From: Pictodentalium vernedei
Taxonomy: Eukaryota > Mollusca > Scaphopoda > Dentaliida > Dentaliidae
Reading direction: 5' to 3'
Length of the DNA stretch: 64,000 bases
Assembly (NCBI GenBank): GCA_031216915.1
Contig: CM062289.1
Span: 391,246,674 to 391,310,673 of the forward strand
A program made the translations under genes and the position numbers. Under the pieces are notes generated by a model. That model did not search any database. It had not been told where the DNA came from and saw only the letters and a list, made by a program, of their open reading frames with translations. Positions within the stretch are counted from its first letter, which is position 1. Every line of letters starts with the position of its first letter. Below, one piece after another: positions 47,357-57,204 of the stretch.

Positions 47357-48039
47357 GTTCGACAATTAGAATTTGACAAGAAACTCACATTTACTGGAAC
47401 ATACAGTGGTTGCTCTCACAAGGGTATAACAGCATTCTCAAATTTTAAATTATCTGAGAACTGAAAATTTAAACTGGAATTTGCGAGAATCAGAACAGAT
47501 TCTTGTGAATCGAGACAAATATTAAGGCCTGGTTTTATCCCGAAAAATATTATCAAACCTGTAAAATCAAAAACTTGTGCAACCAGAAAATGTCTTTTAG
47601 TTAAGATCAAGGAAGGTTGGTGAATTACATATGGGTCATCCCCTCTGAGCATGCCAATACAACCCCATGTAGATGCCTTATGACAACAACATATTTATTT
47701 GTATTTTGTTTTCATATCTAAATTCTACAGCAAAAAACAAAAGAATATGTTTAGATTTACCAAAACTCACAGATATGCAGGAGGCAAGCATGGCATGGAA
47801 TCTGATTCTCATCTTCCATTCTTATAAAAAGAGCAGGTATGGCAATGAAGCTCAATTTGTGGTAGCAAATGTTCTGTCTGATGATATGGCATGCAGTATC
47901 AGTATGCAGTGGTAGAAGAGATCAAGAAAGGGAAGATGTGCTATTGTAGGTTACAGCCAGCAGTTTAGTGGTTCAGGTACTGGCTTAGCATACATCTCAG
48001 AGGCTGATTTTCTGGTGTTTAAGTTTATTGTATTTACCC

Positions 48040-48280
48040 AACATGGGGGCACGGTGGTGTTGTGTACTAAGGTGTACTGTTGTCAATGGTGCACAAATCT
48101 GTAACCAATACTATCCCTGCTTGTGTGGAGTTAGTATGTTGGGGAGTTTGACAGTTGTTCTCCACTGCTTGGTGGTCCTCTCTGGGTACTCTGGCTTCTG
48201 CCACACGTAAAAGAAACTGTCCAATACGAGGTGACCCTGGCTGTCCAAAGTGTCATTAAACCCCCAATAAAAAAAAATTT
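48040..48280 (+). mobile_element. SINE body, plus orientation
   Basis: gggggcacggtggtgttgtg, gcttgtgtggagttagtatg and ggtcctctctgggtactctg in order, ending taaacccccaataaaaaaa. The tRNA head is missing. Confidence 0.75.
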
Positions 48281-48309
48281 AACCAATGTAACAGCCAGTG
48301 CTATTCACA

Positions 48310-48422
48310 AGGATATGACTCATAAGCTATGTTTTTATGTTTTTGAGGTAAAAAATTATAATTTTTAAGTTATTAAAGAAATGATTCTCAAGTATTGTCT
48401 TCTATTTGTGTTAGGTAAAAGT
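48310..48422. repeat. Half of a TTAA-type MITE (third variant)
   Basis: Reads cataagctatgttt through ctatttgtgttaggtaaaag; the reversed end resembles the left end of 60688-60845. Confidence 0.45.
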
Positions 48423-48427
48423 CAGTA

Positions 48428-48520
48428 CCTTGGCTATACAACTGGCACATAATGTGAGGCTCAGTCAATCATTTATAACTCATACTGCCTGCTTTAGAAG
48501 ACTCAAACCCAAGGTAAAAC
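48428..48520 (-). mobile_element. Second SINE-like family, fragment
   Basis: accttggctatacaactggc and caatcatttataactcatac match the middle of the family. Confidence 0.4.
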
Positions 48521-48556
48521 AAAAACAAAGGAAATGGTTCACGCACAGAAGGTGCA

Positions 48557-49345
48557 GTGGGACAGTGTGGGGAAAGTCCCTTTCAACCCACTTCAACTGT
48601 GAACATTTTTGGCCATATCGGGGCAGTGCAATGGAGGAAGGTGTCCGCGAAGGTTTTAGGTGGATTCTCCCATATAGCTGTGAAAGTACAGGTTGCAGAT
48701 TTTGTGCACTTCAAGCTGTTCAGGGTTGAATTTCCAGAGAATTACATTGCTGGTAATGTTGTTGGTCCTTACGAGGAAAGTTATGTATTTCTCAGTTGTG
48801 CCTATGGAATCAAGTCTGAGGTTACCGAAAATCTCAATGATGGCCTTGTCTAGCTTGACAATGAAGTCCTCCATGGCAACGATGTTGTAGTTTTTGGTCT
48901 GCTTGCTTTCTTACTTGGACTCCGAGACTGCAGACAGAACAGAGTCATTGTCCAGTTGGTTGGGACTGATAAGAGATCCAGGTCAGGATTGGTTGACGTC
49001 CATCTTCCCATCCTCCTCCTGCATCTCCACCCTGCCTTTTGAGATATTTGGAGAGGTACAGCTTGGTATGGGTGAGGTGAGTGGCGGAGGCGGTTTGACA
49101 GTCGTCTCCCTCTCCTCCTATTGCTCTGTTTCGGCCCTTCTCTCAAGCCAAGCTTCCATCCGGCTGGCGCTCCAACGTCTGGCCAAGGTGCCTTTTTCTT
49201 CTGTTTCTCTATCCCTTTCACTGTCTTTCCAGCTAAGGTATCTTTCCAGTTTCCTTGGATGTGGACCAGTGTGGGATGTAGTTAATGGTAAGCTGAACAC
49301 AACACCCATCAACGAGGACAGACCAGTTGAGAGGTGTTGTTGCAT
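48557..49345 (-). pseudogene. Coding-like relic, unrecognised
   Basis: This stretch is richer in GC than its surroundings and codes in pieces on the minus strand: about 75 codons ending near 49118 with a charged segment (KLERYLSWKDSERDRETEEK), and 72 codons at 48656-48874 (MEDFIVKLDKAIIEIFGNLR). Frame changes and stops separate the pieces. The plus strand also has a long open frame at 48557-48853, but its composition looks like the shadow of a coding strand. It may be a processed pseudogene or the remains of a transposon ORF. No known family was recognised. Confidence 0.3.
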
Positions 49346-49479
49346 TCAGCACCATCAAATTCTCTTTAGTCTCTGTCGGAAGAAAATCCATCTCTGATCA
49401 GGTATTATTCAGTTTGTCATATGGTCGGTTTTCCGGCCACTCAGGTTCAAAAGGGGTAAAGAAATACAAGAAAATAAAT

Positions 49480-49790
49480 TTGTTGGAAAAATTTCAAGTT
49501 CGCACTAAAGCTGCCATGGATGGCAAAAGTGAAATAAATTCCAAGTACATAAGGGACAATAACTCTGCCAAAAATACTCTGCATAACATTTGCATTGAAA
49601 ATGGGGCTTGACATCAATAACATACACTTGCGAACCAGATATGATGTCACTCCAGCAAGTATTTTAAAAATTAATGAATTTAAAAACATGTTGGTCAGTG
49701 ACTCACAGACCGACAGATTGACTAATAGACAGACCAACCGATTTTGACAAATATAGAGCTGTTTGTCATAGCTACTGAACTCTATTAGCC
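49480..49790 (+). mobile_element. Mollusc-type repeat (gagctgtttgtcatagct end)
   Basis: gatgtcactccagcaagtat, gttggtcagtgactcacaga, gacagaccaaccg, then a small terminal hairpin. Shares order with 51395-51780. Confidence 0.6.
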
Positions 49791-49937
49791 TTTATTATAA
49801 GACTATCTAGTTTAACTGCTAAATATCACTACTATCACTACTGTTTGACAATCTTTTCCTGGTCCCTGGAAAATCCAGTGTGGAATCTGAATAATGTGTT
49901 TTTTGTTGATATGTGCAGGAAGTTCACATTAAGTCTT

Positions 49938-50160
49938 TTTATTGGGGTTTAAGGTAATTTTTGGCATCTGTGGCTATATAGTGACTACAGCACATGTATA
50001 AAGTAAAGTTTAACTAATCATCTATAATTATTTTGTCAAGTTTGGAACTCCCACCCCAGGCACTGATTACTTGATCCTTTTATCACAGTGAGGGAAGTAC
50101 TTTTCTAAAACAGTAAACAAGCACTGCTCCACACTTTCCCGAGTTTCCACAGGGAGCAGA
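49938..50160 (-). mobile_element. Second SINE-like family copy
   Basis: tttattggggtttaaggtaa, atctgtggctatatagtgac, aacaagcactgctccacact; diverged. Confidence 0.6.
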
Positions 50161-50317
50161 AAGCCAAAATTCAGTGCGGCGTTCATTATTTGGTATTCAC
50201 TTCATTGAACAACTTTTATTACTCATTAAATTTTCTTCAGAAATTATTGGCGAGTGCCTGTAGCACTCTCCACAAAGTGTTTAACCCCTGAAGGGATGGA
50301 GATTTGCTTTGATAGAG

Positions 50318-50470
50318 TACATCTGGTGGCTTTACAGTTGTTTCTACACAAGACTTGGCTGCCTGTATAGCCAGTCAAGACTTTCCTAGGAACAACAGGC
50401 AAGATACTCAGAATGTAACTTACAAGTTTACCTAAAGACTGCCTGTTGAAACATTTATGTTGCAGTGTAA
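50318..50470 (+). repeat. Dispersed repeat X, copy 2
   Basis: ggtggctttacagttgtttc, caagacttggctgcctgtat and gtcaagactttcctaggaac match copy 1. Confidence 0.65.
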
Positions 50471-50488
50471 AAAAATGGAATTTGGCCC

Positions 50489-50738
50489 TTAACCCTTTCC
50501 CCAACGCAGACGATATCAAAATTTACTATTTTAAATATCATTTTTTTTAATTTTTCAAAAAATTTCAAGAAAACCATATCATGTGATCCCTCGTTGGAAC
50601 GAGCTCACTGAGCTCGTTCCAACGAGGGGTCACATGATATGGTTTTGTTGAAATTTTTTGAAAAATAATATTTTTTTCAACTGCTGAATTTGCATATTAT
50701 GCGGGCGGATGCGGGCGATTCGTTGGGTAAAGGGTTAA
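50489..50738. mobile_element. TTAA palindromic MITE, well-preserved copy
   Basis: 250 bp, TTAACCCTTTCCCCAACG to CGTTGGGTAAAGGGTTAA with near-perfect central palindrome (gagctcactgagctc). Confidence 0.88.
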
Positions 50739-50739
50739 G

Positions 50740-51394
50740 AGTTGAAAAGTATAAGTGAAACAATACAAGTCTAAATCACAGTGAGAGTCCTATGAGCAGG
50801 CAATATATTATCAAATTATCAAAATATACAGACTCAAAATTTATCAGAGTTGGACTTTGGGCTTCAAGGGTCAAACTAAGGATATGCAGCAAACAATCTA
50901 CCTATCAGCAAAACAAAATACAGTATCAGACACACATCCTGACAGAAATGTGAAGCTTTACTCAACACTATAAACAACCCCAAGCAAAGTCAAAGTAATG
51001 GAAATTCATCTGGAGAGCAGAAGAAGAAGTTACAATGAAGTTATTTGTACATGACCTCAACTTGGAATTTTTTCTGCATGAAAAACTTACACTTAACATC
51101 TGTACTTGGCAAAAAGTAAAAATTGATTTTGCTGAATAAATTTTTAAAACATTTTCATCTTTATTTCCCTTAAAACTTAGAATTCTGGTTAAGGGGAATG
51201 TGAACAGAAACAAAATGAAAAAAGCACCAAATAGCACACTATGCAGATGGGCTATTAATTCAATTTTATGATGCAAATTCAATTCCTTTGCATTCTATAA
51301 ATAACCTGCCAAGAGCTGCAAAGTTTTTTAAAAATAATTTAAATATTTAATAAACCCACTTTCAACGATAATTTTTCTAGGCACTTATTCTCTA
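50740..51394. other. Host-gene intron, unassigned
   Basis: AT-rich, open only by chance on the minus strand at 50968-51282. No repeat family recognised. Confidence 0.4.
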
Positions 51395-51780
51395 CAAAAT
51401 CAATGTCAACAGACTGTATTTGTATAATATATATCAATAGAGACCTAGAAATTTGATATATTGTACCAACTAGAAGCAGTGTCACAGTGCCGAAGCTGCG
51501 ATGATTCGTGCAACGCCAATGATGTTTTAAAACTTGTTGGTGACAAAAAAACTTGTTGGTGACAAAAAAACTCAGTGACAAGTCCATAAATGTGACAGAA
51601 ATTATCCGAATGACATGCACTATTGAGAGGGTGTAGACATCATGAAGATACATTTGCATACCAAGTATGGTGTCATTCCATCAAGTATTTTAGGAGTTAT
51701 GGTGTTTTTTAAACTTGTTGGTGACAGACCGACCGACAGACATTGCCACATATAGAGCTGCTCGTCGCAGCTAAACATGA
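51395..51780 (+). mobile_element. Mollusc-type repeat (gagctgctcgtcgcagct end)
   Basis: gtgtcattccatcaagtatt, cttgttggtgacagaccgac and terminal agctgctcgtcgcagct. aacttgttggtgacaaaaaa is directly repeated at about 51531-51570. Confidence 0.65.
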
Positions 51781-53224
51781 AATAAAGTGTGAATGTTTTG
51801 AAAATATGTAAATGAAGCTGATGTAAACAAAAATCTTCCATTTAGATGTGGGGGACAGATTTTGTCTCAAAAGAACGGTGGGTCATATCAGCCATTCTTG
51901 CCGAGAGAGTATTTGCTGAGTCCAAGTACCACTGTGCTGAAAAACTACAAAATCCCAGGACCACTCATATATAATCTTAGACATGTTAATATGAATAAAC
52001 TTGATTTGGCAAACAATGTGACTTGGGTATATCCATCAATTGCATTTCGATTGCCCCAGTTGCATACAAGAAATGTTGCAAATATTGTGATATTTCAGGT
52101 CACCAGAGATAAGTCCTTTGAATTGTAACTGCCACTTTTGTTTCTAATGTGATCTTAATTGTACAATTTGCGCCATACCCAGTCAGGTGGAGTGTTGTCT
52201 GAAAACAATAACTGAGGGTTTTTTGCAACAATAGAGATCATCATCTATGACACTTACCAGGCTTAGGATAAAACTGAATCAGTTTTGCATGTATATCTTG
52301 GACACACTCCACAGAATATCAATGACTGGTGCGGCCTACCATACTTTTTGAAAAAAAAATCCTAGTTATTAACACCATCAAGGTGGTTGGCGTTTGTTTA
52401 CACCAGCTTCATTTGCATATTTACAGAAATTTTACACATACATTTTTCATGATACAATATATTAAAATTGCAGGTCTATGCTCATATACACTAGAAAAAG
52501 ACAGATCTGACAGAATAGTTTTTGCAAAGGCTGGATTACACAAGAATAAGAATAACTGCCTAGAAAAAAATGTTCTTTAAAAGTGAAATTATCAAATATT
52601 TAAATTATAATATATTTATTGATGGCCTCACCATACCTTATTTGAGGTGTAGAAAGCAAGTGCACTAAGATTGCATCTTAAACGAGGGACCTAACTCTAG
52701 TACATATGCATGGATGAAACCCAGGAGTTTTGTTAAATTTTACTTTCTACTTACTTTATTATTACTTTTCAATGTATTATTCGTTCAACTATTTGCATGG
52801 TTGACAGAATCAACTCATCTTATACAGCAGGCGGCCAAAGTGTTATTAGTATATTATTATTCTTCTAACAAAAATAGTCAAAATATGGCTCACAGACAAG
52901 GTCAAGATTTCAATACATCATCTGAGAAACTCCCAGAATGGTAATGATCAATTTATCTTAAAATATCTCCCTAAAAAGTGCCCAGCTTGTTATTTAAGCA
53001 AGGAACTATTTGTTCTGAGCAAACCAAAACACAGGTCTGTTGTCATGAGTGATTTGACCATTCAAAGAAATATAGTATCCATGTATGCTGAATTAAAAAC
53101 AATGTCATGGTCAATGGAGATTTAGTTTTAATTGAAAACTGAGTATGCTTAATGCTGTTTGCATATTAAATTAATTAGATTGACTTAGATAGTATTACTC
53201 AAAACATGTGTACAAACTGAAGTG
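51781..53224. other. Host-gene intron, mostly unassigned
   Basis: Holds only the doubtful exon at 52258-52306. atgaagctgatgtaaacaaa (51812) reappears inverted near 52391 (tttgtttacaccagcttcat), a loose inverted pair about 580 bp apart that may bound a further element. Confidence 0.4.
52258..52306 (-). CDS. Possible exon (16 or 49 nt), phase not compatible
   Basis: A strong donor (CTG|gtaagt) on the minus strand follows a frame reading VQDIHAKLIQFYPKP if an acceptor near 52307 is used; a nearer acceptor gives 16 nt. It must be entered in phase 0 or 2, but the exon at 54106 leaves in phase 1. It therefore needs an unseen exon between, or belongs to an alternative transcript, or is chance. Confidence 0.2.
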
Positions 53225-53653
53225 CAGTGGAACCCTGTTAATTGAATAGCCATTTTGCCAATGATAATTATTCAATTAACAGGAGTATTCAATTAACAGG
53301 GATTGTGTCACTTTTCTGTATTCTGTCGATACACTTAGCATTTATTCTATTATATTTTGTTTGACAGAGCTTGATGAGCTCTGTCAAACAAGATATAATA
53401 GATTAAATGCCTATATTGGATATACTGAGGCCAAATAGATCTATAAACAAAGGAAAACCAGGGAGAGTCAGGGTAATTTCTCAACAGGTTGCAAGATTTT
53501 TTATTCAATTAACAGGAGTTTACTCTATAACCTATATTTATTTAACAGGTCAATTTTGTACAGGCGGTATGGTAAATGGTTTTGTGTTTGGAAATTATAT
53601 TCATTTAACAGGGTTATCCAGTTAAGAGATATCCAATTAAGTGGGCTCCACTG
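53225..53653. mobile_element. pogo/Tigger-like element, uninterrupted copy
   Basis: A 429-bp copy from CAGTGGAACCCTG to CCACTG, TA on the right. It has internal ATTCAATTAACAGG repeats and a hairpin at 53352-53399 (tgtttgacagagct arms). It provides the empty site for both nested insertions. Confidence 0.8.
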
Positions 53654-54105
53654 TATTTGATTACTTTTGTAATTGAGTGCAGCTTTTAAAATCTCAGTAA
53701 GTTCACACATGCACAGAGTGTTGTTACCCAAAATATAAATTTGTACTTGGTTTAGACATCTTCACTTGTACTGGAGAAAATATATGCTTGTTGTTAGATA
53801 AATTGTGTTGTATGACTTCTCCAATAGGCAAATGCATTTGAGGTGTATGGATGCAATATCACTACAGTTATTAAAAGTATGAACACAGGGGAATATACAA
53901 GTAAATGTTTATTGACATGTGCACGATCATGTAACATGTCAGAGATAATATAGAAGAGTTGATATAAAAAACTGAAACATATGCTTTGAAATGCTCTGCA
54001 TAAAGAGTAGAAGGGAAAAAAAACACATCATAGAAATATTCTCAAACCCAAAACAAAATCAAATCAAAAAACATTCTTGATCAAGTTTAGAACTGGCTGT
54101 CTTAC

Positions 54106-54162
54106 CAACTGACGACTGAGGAAATCTTATAAAGACATCATCATCTTCACTCAAATCACCAT
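54106..54162 (-). CDS. Internal exon (57 nt) of an unrecognised host gene
   Basis: On the minus strand an acceptor (aataatttacag) precedes the exon and a consensus donor (gtaaga) follows it. Read from phase 1 the exon is open and gives GDLSEDDDVFIRFPQSSV with a split codon at each end, so it is a symmetric 1-1 exon of 19 codons. The other two frames contain stops or do not join the next exons. The acidic DLSEDDD stretch suggests a flexible, surface-exposed segment. It is the most upstream of four exons that join without a break; the next lies over 17 kb away at 36787. I do not recognise the protein. Splice sites and phase are seen; belonging to one gene is inference. Confidence 0.6.
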
Positions 54163-54520
54163 CTGTAAATTATTCAGTGATGTTAAGAACATTGAAATAA
54201 TCATTGGGTATTCTTACTGACGAGGTCAAAAGTTTGTAAGTTCGGACACTAGGAGTAGTGGGGAGAATTCACTCTGCAGGATTACTTACAAGTTTGAAAA
54301 AGCACCACAGTTCATGTGCTTCAATGGGTCGAGAATTCATGTTTTGGGAGACATCCACAGTATATTTTCAAGGGCTTTGAAGAAGCAAGAGATGAGGTCT
54401 TTAGGAATTACCATGGGTGTTGTGGATGAGCAAAATCAAGGGATCTCCTCACAAGAGCCAAAAATAGTTACATGTTCATGTCGCCGAAGGGAGTTTTTCT
54501 CAATATGAGCTATTTGAAAG

Positions 54521-55101
54521 TAGGGATCTGCGAATCACACATTTTTTTTTAATCGAATCTCGAATCGAATTGTGTCTCTGATATCGATATCAAATCGAAT
54601 CTCAAATTGAATCTTAACAGACAAGTTATTTCATACTGCACCAAACGGAAGTAATGGTACACTGTGATGACCCTTACAAGACTGACTGACACCTTAAACA
54701 CCAATAAATACATATTCTCTGTAGCACCGTTGCTGAAACAGCTTGGCCTATTATCCATAGTTTTAGTTTTTGAAGGCTTAATTTGTTACTATTCACGTTC
54801 TTAAGAACATGAATAGTAACAAATTAAGCCTTCAAAAACTAAAACTATGGAAAATGTTCAAGACAAAATTCACTACTTACCTAACAATTAACCATTGTCA
54901 ATGACTCAATTAAATATGAATTGCGCCTACATGATAAATTGTCTAATGTCAATTTTATCCAATTTTTGTTGGAAATGTATCAAATTGAAGTGAGTATGAG
55001 AGATTCGAAATAATTGAATCTTGAGACTGATTCGGGATCAATCTCGAAGCAGATGCATGGTATTGATATCGAATCGAATCTCGAATATTCGCAGGACCCT
55101 A
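54521..55101. mobile_element. hAT-like non-autonomous element with central palindrome
   Basis: Ends TAGGGATCTGCGAAT and (reversed) TAGGGTCCTGCGAATATTCG, followed inward by CGAATCTCGAATCGAATT-type repeats. Flanks tttgaaag (54513-54520) and ttttaaag (55102-55109) form an 8-bp duplication with one change. 581 bp, almost the same length as 46777-47356. Confidence 0.82.
54755..54850. repeat. 96-bp palindrome without a loop
   Basis: Two 48-bp arms (ccatagttttagtttttgaa ... and its complement) meet directly and differ at one position. It is the centre of the hAT-like element 54521-55101. Confidence 0.9.
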
Positions 55102-55204
55102 TTTTAAAGTCATATAACAAGCATATCCACAATTCTAATACATGTCTCTTATTCTATTAAGCAGACATTCTATTTGACAAAGAAGTAGGCAGAATGGCTA
55201 TCGC

Positions 55205-55499
55205 ATTCGAACAGTCATTTTTTATCGCACAAGATTGATTTGGGCAGAGGGATAATATTGAACGAGAAGCCAAAGGCTTCAAGTTCAAAATTATCCCTCC
55301 GCCAAAATCAATCAAGTGTGGTAGATGACAGTTCAAACATGTATGCTGTTCTGTATTTATTGCATGCCTACAGTTTACTAAAAAATTATTAATGAATTTT
55401 GGCAGAGGGACAGCATTAAACTCGAAGCCTTTGGCTTCTTGTTCAATATTATCCCTCTGCCGAAATTGATCGAGTGCGGTAAAAAATGACAGTTCGATT
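55205..55499. mobile_element. TIR MITE with long inverted ends
   Basis: Left attcgaacagtcatttttta and reversed right atcgaactgtcatttttta match for about 55 bp, into ggcagagggataatattgaa. Each half also holds its own hairpin (agaagccaaaggctt and gaagcctttggcttc). Confidence 0.75.
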
Positions 55500-56625
55500 A
55501 TTATAAAGTGTGCTAATGGAATTGTTGACAATTTATATGTCAAATCCAAAATGGACGCTGGTGGCCATATTTTTTAATGCAATTCAGAAAAATTTGATAG
55601 CTCGCGTGGAGAGATCACACCAAAGCTATATATGAAATTTGAAAAAGATCGGGTGAGAGATACAGCCTCTATGGGGTGCTAATGGAATTGTTGACAATTT
55701 AGATTTAAATCCAAGATGGCTGCTGGCGGCCATGTTTTTTAACAAAACTCAGAAAAATTTGATAGCTCCCATCTAGACATCACACCAAAGCTGCATATGA
55801 AATGTGATAAAGATCAGGTGAGAGATGCAACCTGTATCGTGTGCCAATAGAATTGTTGACAATTTATATGACAAGTCTAAGATGGCCACTGGTGGCCATG
55901 TTTTTCAACGAAATTGGGAAAAGTTTGATAGCTCCCATCAAGACATCACACTAAAGCTAACTATGAAATTCAAAAAAGATTGGGTGAGAGATGTGGCCTG
56001 TAGGGTGTGCTAATGGAATTGCTGACAATTTATAAGACAAATCCAAGATGGCTGCAGGCTGCCATATTTTTTAATGCAATTCCAAAAAATTCAATAGGTC
56101 CTATCAAGTCATCACACCAAAGCTACATATGAAATTTGAAACAGATCGGGTGAGAGATGCAGCCTGCAGGAAGTGCTAATAGAATTGTAGACAATTCATA
56201 TGCCAAAATCCTAGATGGCCACTGGCGGCCATGTTTCAACCAAATTCAAAAAAAATTGATAGTTCCCATCCAGCCATCACACCAAAGCTACATATAAAAT
56301 TCGAAAAGGTTTAGGTGAGGGATGTGGCCTGTATGGTGTGCTAATGGAAATGCTGACAATTTAGATCTAAATCCAAGAAAGCTGCTGGCGGCCATGTATT
56401 TCAACGAAATTTGGAAAAATTCATTAGTTCCTAACCAGACATTGCCCTAAAACCACGTATGAAATTTGGAACTGAGGAGTGAGCTGTAGGGTGTGCTAAA
56501 GGAATTGCGAAAGGGCAGAGGAATGTATGGATACATGGATAGACGACAGATCGCAACCCATCCCAATAGCTCATACTGAATGGCAAACCACTGATTGGTT
56601 AATCAGTAAGAACTAGCTGGTCAAG
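55500..56625 (+). mobile_element. Type A core tandem, about 165-bp unit, six to seven copies
   Basis: gtgtgctaatggaattgttg, gatggccactggcggccatg and gatagctcccatctagacat recur through 56470, ending gacgacagatcgcaac and agctcatactgaatgg. Same unit as in 27604-29889. The usual left end is missing; it abuts the MITE at 55205-55499. Confidence 0.75.
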
Positions 56626-56689
56626 TTAATATTAACTGTTTTGACCATGTAAATTGAATAATTAATAGGACTACCCCTATCATAGTCAA

Positions 56690-57130
56690 ACACTAATAGA
56701 AGGTTCCACCAAAAGCACATTTTTAACAAGCCAAGACCAATACCGGGTCTGGACCTGCGTGGCTGCATGCAATTGAATCGACACAGGAAGTGGCTGCACG
56801 GCAGATCTGAAAATTGCATACACGATACAACTGATCATTATCAGGCTCCAGATGAAATATAAAATCAATCCCTTGCATAGAAATTTCAATGTCCAGTGGG
56901 CACAGTAAAATTTCAAAGTATCGGCAAACAGGAAGTGGCTGCACGGCAGATCTGAAAATTGCTTACACGATACAACTCATCATTATGAAGCAGCAGACCA
57001 AGTATAAAATCATTCCCTTTCATAGAAGCCAAGAAAACCTTGACGGAAAAAGTGTTTCGGACGGACTGACAGACTGACGGAGTCGAGCAGTTACTAGACC
57101 TGCTCTGCCGCTGGTGACGCCGGTAAAAAT
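56690..57130 (+). mobile_element. Minisatellite element, about 147-bp unit
   Basis: acaggaagtggctgcacggc starts at about 56783 and 56930. The end has gacggactgacagactgacg then the hairpin gagcagttactagacctgctc. Confidence 0.65.
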
Positions 57131-57204
57131 AGGTTGTATTTCCACTTCTGCTTGCTGGGATGGCCCACTGAAAGAACATTAGTTAAGTCACCACCCCCAA
57201 ACTT

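Larger units (their letters stand above)
46477..47531. mobile_element. Outer hAT-like element around 46777-47356
   Basis: Ends CAGGGCTTAAAATTCATG (left) and (reversed) CAGGCCTTAATATTTG, with GATTC-rich inner repeats on both sides. The 8-bp flanks gttgtttg / gttttatc match only partly, so this one is older. The inner hAT is inserted in it. Confidence 0.6.

Noticed and set aside
49118-49397. Plus-strand protein gene (serine-rich, 167 codons from 48894)
   Set aside because: Composition (strings of Ser, Leu and Phe) is that of an antisense shadow of the minus-strand coding-like region.
51087-51095. 9-nt phase-1 microexon (ATGTTAAGT) on the minus strand
   Set aside because: Fits the phase of the host gene and has acceptor and donor, but nine bases carry no weight without transcript data.
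54216-54271. Minus-strand exon ending in a gtaaga donor
   Set aside because: All three frames contain a stop codon.
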